Of a stretch of 64,000 nucleotides of DNA, positions 9,115 through 18,843 are shown in pieces (the first letter of the stretch is position 1; every line of letters begins with the position of its first letter). The DNA is taken from NCBI RefSeq assembly GCF_001278945.1, contig NZ_LGRV01000003.1, positions 372,001 through 436,000 on the forward strand, read 5' to 3'. This DNA is from Lysinibacillus contaminans (lineage in GTDB: Bacteria > Bacillota > Bacilli > Bacillales_A > Planococcaceae). Under the pieces are notes generated by a model. The model was not told the DNA's origin, ran no database searches, and saw nothing but the letters and a program-made list of their open reading frames with translations. Both the position numbers and the translations under genes were made by a program.

Positions 9115-11439
9115 ATGGTAACAATACAAAAAACGACCAATATACCCCTATTACCTTTACGTGGACTTTTAGTATATCCTACGATGGTATTACATATTGA
9201 TGTAGGTAGGAATCGTTCTGTAGCAGCGCTTGAGCAAGCAATGCTAGAAGATCAATTAATTTTATTAGTTACGCAAAAGGAAATGCATGACGAACAACCG
9301 GGCAAAGAAGATTTATATAATTTCGGCACAGTGGCATATGTCAAACAGATGCTGAAATTACCCAATGGAACACTTCGTATTTTAGTGGAAGGCATTGCTC
9401 GTGCTTCTTGGTCTAATTACACAGCGTTAGAAAACTATACAACTGTTGATATAGATGTAAAGGAAGAATCTGCAGATAAAGATGTGGAGACAATAGCGTT
9501 AATGCGCACGCTTCTTACGTATTTTGAGAAGTATGCGAGATCATCAAATAAGATTACGACAGAAACAATTGATACAGTGACGGATATTGAAGAACCTGGT
9601 CGATTAGCCGATATTATTGCCTCGCATTTACCAGTAAAAATTTCCGATAAACAAGAAGTATTAGAAATGTTAAATGTGAAAAAGCGTTTAGATCATTTAA
9701 TTATCCGTTTACATGATGAGCAGGAAGTACTTGATTTAGAGAAGAAAATAAGTGCTAAAGTCAAGCAATCGATGGAACGCACACAAAAAGAGTATTATTT
9801 GCGCGAACAAATGAAAGCCATTCAAACAGAGCTTGGAGACAGCGAAGGTAAAACAGGTGAAGTCGCGGCTTTACGCAAACGCATGAACGAATCAGGCATG
9901 CCAGAAGCAACGAAAGAAGCTGTTTCAAAGGAACTAGACCGTTATGAAAAGCTACCAACAGCAAGTGCTGAAAGTGGTGTTATTCGAAACTATGTCGATT
10001 GGATGGTATCATTACCTTGGTCAAAGAAGACAGAAGACCGGATGGATATAAGTCATGCTGAGAAGATTTTAAACCGAGATCATAATGGTCTTGAAAAAGT
10101 AAAAGAACGTGTGCTCGAATATTTAGCTGTGCGTCAGCTAATGAAATCATTACGTGGACCTATTCTTTGTTTAGCGGGCCCTCCAGGTGTTGGGAAAACT
10201 TCACTTGCACGTTCGATTGCAGAAAGCTTAGACAGAAATTTTGTCCGTATTTCATTAGGTGGTGTACGTGATGAATCAGAAATCCGGGGCCATCGTCGTA
10301 CGTATGTTGGCGCGATGCCAGGACGTATTATTCAAGGGATGAAAAAAGCAGGAACAGTGAATCCTGTTTTCTTACTAGATGAAATCGATAAAATGTCGAA
10401 TGATTTTAGGGGCGATCCTTCGGCAGCGATGCTTGAAGTATTAGATCCTGAGCAAAACAGTGCATTTAGTGATCATTTTATTGAAGAGCCTTACGATTTA
10501 TCGAATGTGCTATTTATTGCAACGGCGAATGATTTGAGTACAATTCCTGGGCCGCTTTTAGACCGCATGGAAATTATTTCGATTGCAGGTTATACCGAAA
10601 TCGAAAAAACAGAGATTACAAAAAATCATTTAATTCCAAAGCAATTAGAAGAGCATGGATTGAAAAAAACGCAAGTGATTTTCAAAGATGAAGCGATTCT
10701 TGATTTAATTCGCTATTATACGCGCGAAGCTGGAGTGCGTGGTCTTGAGCGTCAAGTCGCATCGATTTGTCGTAAAGTGGCAAAAATTATCGTTTCTGGT
10801 GAAAAAAAACGTGTTACTGTGAATTCTAAAACACTAGAAGAATTCCTAGGTAAACATCGTTACCGTTACGGACAAGCTGAAACGGAAAACCAAATTGGTG
10901 TCGCAACAGGATTAGCGTATACGACTGTGGGTGGTGATACACTTCAAATAGAGGTTTCCTTAACACCTGGCAAGGGGAAATTGCAGCTGACTGGTAAGCT
11001 TGGTGATGTTATGAAGGAATCAGCGCAAACTGCATTATCCTATGTACGCTCAAAAACAAAAGAGCTTGGTGTTGATGCAGAATATTTTGAAACGCATGAT
11101 ATTCATATTCACGTGCCAGAAGGTGCTGTACCAAAAGATGGTCCATCTGCTGGTATTACGATGGCAACTGCCATTACATCTGCCATTTTAAATCGACCAA
11201 TACGCCGTGAAGTCGGTATGACAGGTGAGATTACACTACGTGGTCGTGTCTTACCAATTGGTGGATTGAAAGAGAAGTCATTGAGTGCGCATCGCGCGGG
11301 CTTGACAACAATTATTTGTCCAAAAGACAATGAACGCGACATTGAGGATATTCCTGAAATCGTTCGCGAGCAACTAACATTTAAACTAGTGTCAACTGCT
11401 GATGAAGTATTAGCACTTGCACTAGACGGAGGTTTTTAA
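9115..11439 (+). CDS. lon: Lon protease (LonA)
   Basis: A 774-residue ATP-dependent serine protease, the same length as B. subtilis LonA. Domains in order are the N-terminal LON substrate domain ([20 protein letters not shown] at the start), a coiled helical linker, an AAA+ module (Walker [10 protein letters not shown], Walker [10 protein letters not shown]) and the C-terminal protease domain. Its Ser-Lys dyad is visible in KDGPSAG (about Ser678) and GGLKEK (about Lys721). The ATG at 9115 follows GATGGAGGTG; a GTG 12 codons upstream is in frame but less well placed. The stop is 4 bp before engB, whose ribosome site lies in the last lon codons, so the two are translationally linked. Confidence 0.97.
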   Translation: MVTIQKTTNIPLLPLRGLLVYPTMVLHIDVGRNRSVAALEQAMLEDQLILLVTQKEMHDEQPGKEDLYNFGTVAYVKQMLKLPNGTLRILVEGIARASWSNYTALENYTTVDIDVKEESADKDVETIALMRTLLTYFEKYARSSNKITTETIDTVTDIEEPGRLADIIASHLPVKISDKQEVLEMLNVKKRLDHLIIRLHDEQEVLDLEKKISAKVKQSMERTQKEYYLREQMKAIQTELGDSEGKTGEVAALRKRMNESGMPEATKEAVSKELDRYEKLPTASAESGVIRNYVDWMVSLPWSKKTEDRMDISHAEKILNRDHNGLEKVKERVLEYLAVRQLMKSLRGPILCLAGPPGVGKTSLARSIAESLDRNFVRISLGGVRDESEIRGHRRTYVGAMPGRIIQGMKKAGTVNPVFLLDEIDKMSNDFRGDPSAAMLEVLDPEQNSAFSDHFIEEPYDLSNVLFIATANDLSTIPGPLLDRMEIISIAGYTEIEKTEITKNHLIPKQLEEHGLKKTQVIFKDEAILDLIRYYTREAGVRGLERQVASICRKVAKIIVSGEKKRVTVNSKTLEEFLGKHRYRYGQAETENQIGVATGLAYTTVGGDTLQIEVSLTPGKGKLQLTGKLGDVMKESAQTALSYVRSKTKELGVDAEYFETHDIHIHVPEGAVPKDGPSAGITMATAITSAILNRPIRREVGMTGEITLRGRVLPIGGLKEKSLSAHRAGLTTIICPKDNERDIEDIPEIVREQLTFKLVSTADEVLALALDGGF

Positions 11440-11443
11440 TTAC

Positions 11444-12028
11444 ATGAAAGTCCACAATGTCGAACTGGTCATTAGTGCCGTGAGACCAGAACAATATCCA
11501 GAGGATGGACTGCCAGAATTTGCATTAGCAGGGCGTTCAAATGTTGGGAAGTCATCATTCATCAACCGTATGATTGGCCGTAAGAGTATGGCGCGTATTT
11601 CTTCTAAACCGGGAAAAACGCAAACGCTAAACTTTTATAAAATCGAAGAGCAGTTATTTTTTGTCGATGTACCAGGTTACGGTTATGCAAAAGTTTCCAA
11701 AACAGAACGTGAAGCATGGGGTAAGATGATTGAGCGTTATATTACAGGACGCGAAGAGCTTAAGGCGGTCGTCCAAATTGTCGACCTACGCCACCCACCG
11801 ACTGCTGATGATTGTATGATGTATGATTTCTTAAAGCATTACAATATCCCATGTATTATCATTGCAACAAAGGCGGACAAAATTCCTAAAGGTAAATGGG
11901 ATAAGCACAAAAAAATAGTTAAAGAAACACTCGATATGGATAAAAATGATCCACTTATCGTCTTCTCTTCTGAAAAAGGGTTAGGCTTTGAAGAAGCTTG
12001 GCGAGAAATCGAAAATAAAATGATGTAA
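11444..12028 (+). CDS. engB: Ribosome biogenesis GTPase EngB (YsxC/YihA)
   Basis: A 194-residue small GTPase essential for late 50S subunit assembly in related bacteria. G1 is GRSNVGKSS (about residue 31), the G3 region is VDVPGYGYA and G4 is TKADK, all intact. The typical N-terminal [14 protein letters not shown] is present. The SD is GGAGG within the end of lon, and the gap is 4 bp. A strong terminator follows. Confidence 0.96.
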   Translation: MKVHNVELVISAVRPEQYPEDGLPEFALAGRSNVGKSSFINRMIGRKSMARISSKPGKTQTLNFYKIEEQLFFVDVPGYGYAKVSKTEREAWGKMIERYITGREELKAVVQIVDLRHPPTADDCMMYDFLKHYNIPCIIIATKADKIPKGKWDKHKKIVKETLDMDKNDPLIVFSSEKGLGFEEAWREIENKMM

Positions 12029-12035
12029 CAAAAAA

Positions 12036-12076
12036 ACATTTACAACGTCTAATTAATACGTTGTAGATGTTTTTTT
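12036..12076 (+). terminator. Terminator of the lon-engB operon
   Basis: ACATTTACAACG (12036-12047) pairs with CGTTGTAGATGT (12059-12070) with one G-U, followed by seven T residues. Confidence 0.88.
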
Positions 12077-12148
12077 ATGTAGAAATCTGTAAAAATACTT
12101 GATGTATGAAATGATTGACCGATAATGTAGATAGGAGGTGGTGTGTAA

Positions 12149-12322
12149 ATGGATATCGCAGCTTTATCAATTGCCATGAGCCAAACAAATTTAATGCAAA
12201 ATGTATCTTTAGCTGTTACAAAACAAGCAATGGACTTGCAACAACAGAATACTGAACAGCTAGTAGAAATGTTAGATGCTCCACATCCGACAGCGGGACA
12301 TACAATTGACATTCAAGTCTGA
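12149..12322 (+). CDS. YjfB-family small protein
   Basis: A 57-residue protein starting MDIAALSIAMSQTNLMQNVS and ending GHTIDIQV. It matches the YjfB (putative motility protein) family: the MDI.ALS..MSQ start, a central Gln-rich helix and a short hydrophobic end. It is preceded by an excellent SD (AGGAGGTG) 7 nt before the ATG. The family's function is not established; the motility label comes from genome context and regulation elsewhere. It is monocistronic, with a weak hairpin after the stop. Confidence 0.75.
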   Translation: MDIAALSIAMSQTNLMQNVSLAVTKQAMDLQQQNTEQLVEMLDAPHPTAGHTIDIQV

Positions 12323-12330
12323 TAATGGAA

Positions 12331-12356
12331 AGGTAGCTTGAAGTTGGAAGCTACCT
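12331..12356 (+). terminator. Probable terminator after the YjfB-like gene
   Basis: AGGTAGCTT (12331-12339) pairs perfectly with AAGCTACCT (12348-12356). The following sequence is only moderately T-rich, so efficiency is uncertain. Confidence 0.55.
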
Positions 12357-12485
12357 CTATCTTTATATCCAATAGAGTAAAGTTAGTTTTAAATTCCGGT
12401 GGGAAAATACAACTTATTGAATAAGAAATGTATAAGTAGATACGATATACTATTCATGAATAATACATAGTTAGGGAGGCAGGAA

Positions 12486-14141
12486 TTGTTGAAAAAAATA
12501 TCATACATACTTATGATTCTTTTACTTATGATGGTAGCTTTACCATCAGGGCAGTCTGCACAAGCGGCTCAGCAAGTAACTGGGACATTTGTGGATGTTA
12601 CATATTCAGAGCATACAAATGCTGATGGAGAAGTAGAAAAACAGCTTAGTAAAATTACCTTACAAAATGATAGTGGGCGTACAGTTACATTCAATATCAA
12701 CAATAGTGTTCTTCTTTATATTAATAACACTCAAACAACGATTGAAGGCTTTAAAATGGGCATGAAGGTGGAGGCAGAGATTTCGCTTCGACGTGTGGTA
12801 GCTCTTCGTGGATCTTCGAATATCTCAGAGGAGTCTACTACGGTTGCACAAAATGCCAAAACAATCGCAGGTGTAGTAACAAGTATCGATCCAAACGGTA
12901 TGTTCATTATGGTGAAACCGGATGTTGGAAAAGAAACAACCTATTATATCAATAAAGATACAGCCTATCAAAAGAATTCATCCGCTGTGGACATTAGCTC
13001 GTTGTACATTGGTGATCGCGTTAAGCTAAAGCTAAACAACGCTAGTACATCTATTGTTTCAAAGGTAGAAATTAGTGTGTCTGGGACATTGGTTGAAAAC
13101 CTGTATAAGGGCGAAATTCAAACGGTCAATGCAAATAGCAATAAATTAACGGTGAAGAATCAACACGCTTTAGAGAACTGGCAATTTGGAAATGGTCCAA
13201 CCTCTGCACTGTCTACTATGTCTTTCGCTTCAAAAGTACCTATCTATGTTGGCAATAAAAAAATAGAAAAAGGTCAGCTGAAGAATTACATTGGTAGTGA
13301 AGCGTATTACGCAACAGTAAAGCAATTTGGTAAGGAAGTTATTGAGAAAATTGTCGTGCTTCAAAACAATGAACGTACGTACTATGAAGCGATGACCTCT
13401 GTAGATACAGGCTATCAGTTCTTAACGCTGAAATCAGCTGGGCGTATGTATTATCATGATGGCTCAATTTTAATTCGTAATGGACGTTTAATTGAACCGA
13501 CGGGCTTAATGGCATATGGTACAGCATTTGTTGTTTCTGATGGTGCAGTTCGTGATCATTATGCACAAGTTGTTCAAGTGACAAGTGATAGCTTTATGTC
13601 ACCGAACTTAGCATCACATGATTTGTACTACGGTAAATTAGTACAGGCTGATGGTTATTTAATTGAAATCGATGATGCAATAAAGATTGAATCGAACGTC
13701 TTTAAAGATACAGATGGGCAAGTATTATCGATTAGTAATTCGACAAAGGCAAAAGTTAATGACGATGCCAAAACATATACAATCGTTCCAGATATTGAGT
13801 TATATCTTTACGAAGACCAATACGGTTACTTCTATGTGAAGGATGGTCATGTACAAGCAATTCATATGCTAGACAATGCAACACCAGTAGCACAGAGAAT
13901 GCTAGTTGGTAAACTTCAATCAGTAAAATCAACGTTCCCTGCAATGATTAATGTGAAGAGTGTTAGTCAATGGATGAACGGAAGTTGGTACGAAGCAGGG
14001 GAAGTAATCGATATGGATATCGATCAAGCGACAATTATTAAAGCAGGCAAAGTTATTCAGCCATCCGACTTAAAACCCTCAGATCGTTTAGTCGTTATGT
14101 CGAACAATTTTGTAAAAGGCTACTTTATTTTAGTCGATTAA
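12486..14141 (+). CDS. Exported protein of unknown function, beta-rich repeats
   Basis: A 551-residue protein with a clear signal peptide (KK start, hydrophobic core, cleavage likely after SAQAA near residue 28). The mature part is a series of beta-rich modules of about 70-80 residues with a recurring pattern of 'G.v..v......l.v......yyi...t.......di..l..GDrVk', for example IAGVVTSIDPNGMFIMVKPD and later YIGDRVKLKLNN. I do not recognise a named family; the pattern resembles small OB-like export domains. There is no SLH domain, sortase motif or catalytic site. The start is TTG (12486, or the next TTG) after GGGAGG. It is first of three consecutive exported proteins on the same strand. Confidence 0.7.
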   Translation: MLKKISYILMILLLMMVALPSGQSAQAAQQVTGTFVDVTYSEHTNADGEVEKQLSKITLQNDSGRTVTFNINNSVLLYINNTQTTIEGFKMGMKVEAEISLRRVVALRGSSNISEESTTVAQNAKTIAGVVTSIDPNGMFIMVKPDVGKETTYYINKDTAYQKNSSAVDISSLYIGDRVKLKLNNASTSIVSKVEISVSGTLVENLYKGEIQTVNANSNKLTVKNQHALENWQFGNGPTSALSTMSFASKVPIYVGNKKIEKGQLKNYIGSEAYYATVKQFGKEVIEKIVVLQNNERTYYEAMTSVDTGYQFLTLKSAGRMYYHDGSILIRNGRLIEPTGLMAYGTAFVVSDGAVRDHYAQVVQVTSDSFMSPNLASHDLYYGKLVQADGYLIEIDDAIKIESNVFKDTDGQVLSISNSTKAKVNDDAKTYTIVPDIELYLYEDQYGYFYVKDGHVQAIHMLDNATPVAQRMLVGKLQSVKSTFPAMINVKSVSQWMNGSWYEAGEVIDMDIDQATIIKAGKVIQPSDLKPSDRLVVMSNNFVKGYFILVD

Positions 14142-14149
14142 TAGTGAAG

Positions 14150-14183
14150 GCGGCATGTGGAGATTTTTCACATGCCATCGCCG
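14150..14183 (+). other. Hairpin between the first two exported-protein genes
   Basis: GGCATGTG (14153-14160) pairs perfectly with CACATGCC (14170-14177), extended by GGC/GCC across a 3-nt bulge. There is no T-run, so it may be an mRNA processing or stability element rather than a terminator. Frame extension of the next gene through this hairpin was rejected. Confidence 0.5.
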
Positions 14184-14234
14184 CTTTCAATTCTAGTGAA
14201 TAGGTTGAAAGATGAAAGAGAGGGACAACATCTC

Positions 14235-15680
14235 ATGCAAAAGTATGTAAAAAGTCTTTGTATATCATGTCTTGCTCTCATCATTATGATGATGGGAATA
14301 CAAGTAGATGCATCAGCCGCTTCTCCAGAAACAACTGGAGCAGTTAAAAATGAGTATACATATGAAGAAGCCGTATTTATCTCAGGGAAACCAGTCGTAT
14401 TTACAGGCACAAGTAAAAATGTGAAAATCACACAAAAAGAATCTAAGGGAAAAATAACTGAATCGTATAATATGAAACTAACTTCTAACAGTGGAGATAC
14501 ACTTTCACGTACGGTTTCATATGAATCTGATGTGGTCGATCACACAACGATTGGTCAAAAAACGGCGAATGGTGTAGTGAAAAAATATTCAGAGAAAATT
14601 GCCATTGCTGGTGTCACGTACACATTAGCTGATTATCAATTCTCACAAGGTACAGTAACGGATAATCGTGCAGCATCTGATTATTACTCAGGTAATGTTA
14701 TTTCACGAAAAACGTATACATCTTCAGGTAAGAAAAATCAACCAACTCAAACAATTACTATCGAAACAGATAGTCGTCATGTAGGGTATGAAAATTTCTG
14801 GGGTGCCACAGAAACACAAATTACAGAGACGGTTATTTCGAATAGTGATGGTACAACAGGGCATGTGAAAAATCGCCTATCAACTAGCAAATCACGAGTT
14901 TTAAACTATGAAGAGAATCCTGCTGATCTATCAAGCTTTGATGGAGGTTACGCGGTAGTAAGTGAAAAAGATGTTGTGTCTGAATATACGTATAATTTAG
15001 GTTCGGGTGCAAGGGGCACATTAAACTTAGATGCAGAATATATGCCGACGATTGAGCGTCTAATCATTCCAAAATTTCGCGATATTTCAAACCATTACGC
15101 GAAGGATGGCATTGAAAAGTTATATTCATTAGGTATTTATCAAGATGCGAGCAATTTCTTCTCGCCAAACACGCCGATGAAACGCTCCGATTTTACTATA
15201 GCAATCGGGAAAGCGGTAGATTTACGTGTAATGGAAGAAAAGAAATCGAAAAAACCATCTACAACTAGTATTTTCAAAGATGTGAAACGCACAATGAAAG
15301 ACTACGCTTATATTGAATCAGCAGTGAATAAAGGCATTATCAACGGAGTAACGCCAGAATACTTTAAACCAGATAATGCAATTACTCGTGCACAGGCATC
15401 TGCAATTTTTGTACGTGCTTTAGGTATGGAAAATAAAGCGCCAGAGCCGGGCTATATTACTAAATTTGCAGATGATGCACAAATTCCAGATTACGCACGT
15501 GATGGTATTTATATTGTTAACGAGCTAGGTTTAATGATGGGTGATCCAGTAACAGGACGATTTAATCCAAACCAGTCATTAACGCGTGCGCAGGCTTCGG
15601 TTGTACTTGAGCGTTTCTTAAACTATTTAGAAAATGACTTGAAACAAAATCATAGGGATGACGTACTATTCTTCGATTAA
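14235..15680 (+). CDS. S-layer homology (SLH) domain surface protein
   Basis: A 481-residue exported protein. The ATG at 14235 gives a signal peptide (MQKYVKSLCIS, hydrophobic core, cleavage near DASAA), preceded by a modest AGAGAGGG. Residues 35-275 form a beta-rich region I do not recognise. The C-terminus holds three SLH domains at about 280-330, 345-395 and 409-465, each with the 'F.D....YA..GI..L...GI......FFSPN..MKRSDF' type pattern. SLH domains bind pyruvylated secondary wall polymer, so the protein should be anchored to the cell wall. It lies between two other exported proteins; the next gene starts 17 bp after its stop, so they are likely co-expressed. Confidence 0.85.
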   Translation: MQKYVKSLCISCLALIIMMMGIQVDASAASPETTGAVKNEYTYEEAVFISGKPVVFTGTSKNVKITQKESKGKITESYNMKLTSNSGDTLSRTVSYESDVVDHTTIGQKTANGVVKKYSEKIAIAGVTYTLADYQFSQGTVTDNRAASDYYSGNVISRKTYTSSGKKNQPTQTITIETDSRHVGYENFWGATETQITETVISNSDGTTGHVKNRLSTSKSRVLNYEENPADLSSFDGGYAVVSEKDVVSEYTYNLGSGARGTLNLDAEYMPTIERLIIPKFRDISNHYAKDGIEKLYSLGIYQDASNFFSPNTPMKRSDFTIAIGKAVDLRVMEEKKSKKPSTTSIFKDVKRTMKDYAYIESAVNKGIINGVTPEYFKPDNAITRAQASAIFVRALGMENKAPEPGYITKFADDAQIPDYARDGIYIVNELGLMMGDPVTGRFNPNQSLTRAQASVVLERFLNYLENDLKQNHRDDVLFFD

Positions 15681-15697
15681 GGAAAGGATTTGAATAA

Positions 15698-18619
15698 ATG
15701 AGGTATGTGAAAAAAGCTCTTTTATTACTATTTTGTTTCGTGCTAACATTTGTCACTGTTGCACCAACAATGACACAAGCAGCTACGACTATTCAAGATG
15801 TTCCTACGACAAATAGTAAATATGCAGCGATTTCTTGGGCGATAAATAACGACTTAATGTCTACAAATGCCGCAAATAATTTCTTGCCAGATGGACAGGT
15901 TGCTGAACGAGATGTTGTGACGATGTTCTCTAAACTAGATAAAAACTATGCATTAAGTTACAACGAAAGTGTTGCTTATAACTTCTATAGTGAATTTTTC
16001 TTACCATTAGAAGGCACATTTGTTGCTACGAATCGTACGAAAACAATTACGCGTGGACATTTTGCGCGCATTTATGCAGCGTTTAAAGGATTAGACTTAG
16101 ACGAGCCACAAGCTGTGCAATATCTATATACAAATGATATTTCAACAGGGTCTACTGGTAAAAAAACATTTGCTGATTTTAATCCTTCTACAAAGCTAAC
16201 ACGTGGCGATTTAGCAGTATTTTTATATCGTGGCGTACAAAATGCTTCATTTGCTGTACAAGGTTTAAAAAAGGCAGCATCTGGACGTGATAATCACAAA
16301 ATTACATTACCAGCGGGCTTTATGGGTTCAACAAGTGAAGATTTTGAAGAGCCTAAAGATAATGACAATGATTTTGTAGGACCACCATATGTAAACAATG
16401 CGTTGCAATCGATAGATATAGAAAATCCAGACTTAATCGCAAATGGTGTAGATAAAACGTTGATAACGGTTTCATTAAAAGCATGTAATGGTGATCCGAT
16501 TGCAGATGATAAATCGTATACGTTCCGTGTAACATCTTCGCATGGTGCAAAGATTGTCGATGCAAGTGGGGAAGCTGTTCGAAATGTTCAATCTGATGGC
16601 TCGACTGTATCTGCTATCGTTGTTGCACCAGAGTTAACAAAATCTGCACGTGATGTAATTTCCTTTGAATTAATAAACAACACAGATCCAAGTATGAAAT
16701 GTCTTGTTGGTGAAAAGTTAAATGCTAATGTTCGTTATGCACCAAAGGCAGAAATGCGCATTAACTTTGAAGTCTATGATCCGAAAAATTCAAGTGATCC
16801 AGATAAAGATCCACCACCGTTTGATAAGGCTGAAGAAAAACCTGACGTCTTTACAGAAAATCTTGTTGATGTATATGGTCCAGTACCATTAAATCCAAAT
16901 TCAGATGAAAAGACATTTAGTATTGGGCAACAAACAAATGTAACGAATGCTGTAGGGGCAGTCGAAAACAAATATGTGCAGTATGGCGGTAGTGACCCAA
17001 GCTATCCAGCGCTCCGCTACGAAAATGCTCAATTGCAATTTGAAAACTATGATATTTCGGTGTTCTTATTTGAACAAATACTGCAACATCGTATCGATAA
17101 TTCGGTGACGAAACCAGCTAAGACTGAACTTATGTATATGATTAATGACAAGGGTAATCCGATTTATCGTATTCAAGGTATTGATGATGCGATTGCGTCA
17201 CAAGTAGAAAATATCAACCCGGTAGGCTCAATTATTCAATTAATGAGTCATATGCCGGAGGAAAAAAAGCTAACAATTGAGCATTATGATAGTGTCATGA
17301 AAATCTATGCTATTTTAAGTAATTTAAGTAACTATGACCGTACTGTATTGCTTAAATATCAAGGTGGTAAATTACTTGGTCAAGTAGAAGCGTATAAAAA
17401 ACGTGTAGAGGCACTGAAAGAAAGTGCTGATGAAGCTGCAAGACCTAATGGGAAAGATCGCTATACAAAAGTAATGGTGACACTTGTAAGTCCTGGTGGA
17501 GATATTGTGACGGACTATCAAGGTACGGTGAAAATTACATTTGATGGTGTTGAAAAAACGGCTTCGTTTGTAACGAACACTTCAGACTACGTAACGGGTA
17601 CAGGTAACCCTGGTACAGCAGTAGCTTATTTTGATTCAATTCTTTACGGAGATTCTAAAATAGAAGCAGAATTAGTCAATAAAGTCGATCCACGTTATGC
17701 AACGATTTTAAAGGACATTACAAATAAGACCATCTCAAAACAAATTTTCACGAATCCATATTTCTCTGAAAATACATGTTCTCTTGCATCTGAAGTAGCG
17801 TATGTAGTCGATTATTCTGCATCGATGCGTGCAGTTGACCCAACAAACTACCGAGGTACAAAGACGAATGAGCTAATTAAACAAATTAATGCCAAAAATA
17901 GTATCGTTATTAAAACGAATACGAAAGCGCAAGTATTAAGAGAAGGCGATACAGAAACTGTATTAAAACATAGCTTATTTAAAGATCAAAAAGACTCAGG
18001 TGCGACAGATATTTTTACGGGTGTTAAATTAGCTTTAACGAAGTTCTCAGCTGATCAGAAAACATCTAAATCAATTGTAATCGTGTCGGATGGCAAAACG
18101 AGCAAATCTAGCTTGAATGAATCAATTGCCGCAGCGAAAAAACAAGGGGTTAAAGTTTATACAGTAAGCATGGGGAAAAAATCGCAGATTAATGAAAAAG
18201 TATTGAAGCAATTAGCAGAAGATACTGGCGGAACTTATTTCCACGTTACAAGTAATATGCAATTGCACAAGGCATACCAAGTCATCATTGACTCGATTTT
18301 ATGTAAAAAAGTATACCCGAGCTGTATAAATGGCGGAGACTTATTTGATACATCGACAGTGACAATTCGTAAAGGTAATATTACGATGAACGCACGTATC
18401 CCATCTGATTGCCCAGGCGTAGAACGTGTTGTTGTGCGTTACTCATCTGTCAGTGGTGATATTCAGTTTGATTTAACGAAGCGAAGTGATAACGTCTTTA
18501 TGCTAACGAAAACTGTACAGGTTATGCAAGACTTTAAAATCAATACAGAAGTCGAGTTTTTAGCCTACGATAAAGACAATAATTTACTATCTTCGAAAAA
18601 GGTGAAAGTTTCAAATTAA
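15698..18619 (+). CDS. Large surface protein with SLH-like N-terminus and VWA domain
   Basis: A 973-residue exported protein. The signal peptide ends near TQAA (residue 27). Residues about 35-190 hold three divergent SLH-like repeats (FLPDGQVAERDVVTMFSKL, KTITRGHFARIYAAF, FNPSTKLTRGDLAVFLYRG). Residues about 230-345 look like an invasin-type Ig-like domain (PDLIANGVDKTLITVSLKA). A von Willebrand A domain at about 695-860 has a complete-looking MIDAS: DYSAS near 704, Thr in SGATDIF near 768 and the SDGK aspartate near 797. A Cys-containing beta domain ends the protein. VWA/MIDAS domains bind divalent metal and protein ligands, so adhesion or surface assembly is likely. It closes the three-gene cluster and has a terminator. 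Confidence 0.82.
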   Translation: MRYVKKALLLLFCFVLTFVTVAPTMTQAATTIQDVPTTNSKYAAISWAINNDLMSTNAANNFLPDGQVAERDVVTMFSKLDKNYALSYNESVAYNFYSEFFLPLEGTFVATNRTKTITRGHFARIYAAFKGLDLDEPQAVQYLYTNDISTGSTGKKTFADFNPSTKLTRGDLAVFLYRGVQNASFAVQGLKKAASGRDNHKITLPAGFMGSTSEDFEEPKDNDNDFVGPPYVNNALQSIDIENPDLIANGVDKTLITVSLKACNGDPIADDKSYTFRVTSSHGAKIVDASGEAVRNVQSDGSTVSAIVVAPELTKSARDVISFELINNTDPSMKCLVGEKLNANVRYAPKAEMRINFEVYDPKNSSDPDKDPPPFDKAEEKPDVFTENLVDVYGPVPLNPNSDEKTFSIGQQTNVTNAVGAVENKYVQYGGSDPSYPALRYENAQLQFENYDISVFLFEQILQHRIDNSVTKPAKTELMYMINDKGNPIYRIQGIDDAIASQVENINPVGSIIQLMSHMPEEKKLTIEHYDSVMKIYAILSNLSNYDRTVLLKYQGGKLLGQVEAYKKRVEALKESADEAARPNGKDRYTKVMVTLVSPGGDIVTDYQGTVKITFDGVEKTASFVTNTSDYVTGTGNPGTAVAYFDSILYGDSKIEAELVNKVDPRYATILKDITNKTISKQIFTNPYFSENTCSLASEVAYVVDYSASMRAVDPTNYRGTKTNELIKQINAKNSIVIKTNTKAQVLREGDTETVLKHSLFKDQKDSGATDIFTGVKLALTKFSADQKTSKSIVIVSDGKTSKSSLNESIAAAKKQGVKVYTVSMGKKSQINEKVLKQLAEDTGGTYFHVTSNMQLHKAYQVIIDSILCKKVYPSCINGGDLFDTSTVTIRKGNITMNARIPSDCPGVERVVVRYSSVSGDIQFDLTKRSDNVFMLTKTVQVMQDFKINTEVEFLAYDKDNNLLSSKKVKVSN

Positions 18620-18632
18620 TAGGCAAGTTCAG

Positions 18633-18664
18633 CTGCTCCTGCTATTTCTAGGGGCAGTTTTTTT
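18633..18664 (+). terminator. Terminator of the surface-protein cluster
   Basis: CTGCTCCT (18633-18640) pairs with AGGGGCAG (18650-18657) with one G-U, followed by seven T residues. Confidence 0.8.
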
Positions 18665-18802
18665 ATAAATAATACATTAATGTGAAACACATTTATTGTA
18701 ACGCTTCGTATAGTTTGATAAACTTAGTTTATAATAATTCTAATGTAAGAAGTTCTTCATTGCTTGTTCACAAATTATAGATGAACTACTGTCGAACTAT
18801 GT

Positions 18803-18808
18803 TATAAT
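18803..18808 (+). promoter_or_regulatory. Candidate -10 element of the hemA promoter
   Basis: TATAAT at 18803-18808, 36 bp before the hemA start. No good TTGACA-like -35 sits at 16-18 bp, so the assignment rests on the -10 alone. Confidence 0.4.
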
Positions 18809-18843
18809 AAAATTTATGAATTAGAACGTGTGAGGTGTTATTC

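Noticed and set aside
14157..14234. N-terminal extension of the SLH protein
   Set aside because: It translates a hairpin and would place the signal peptide internally; the ATG at 14235 gives a normal signal peptide.
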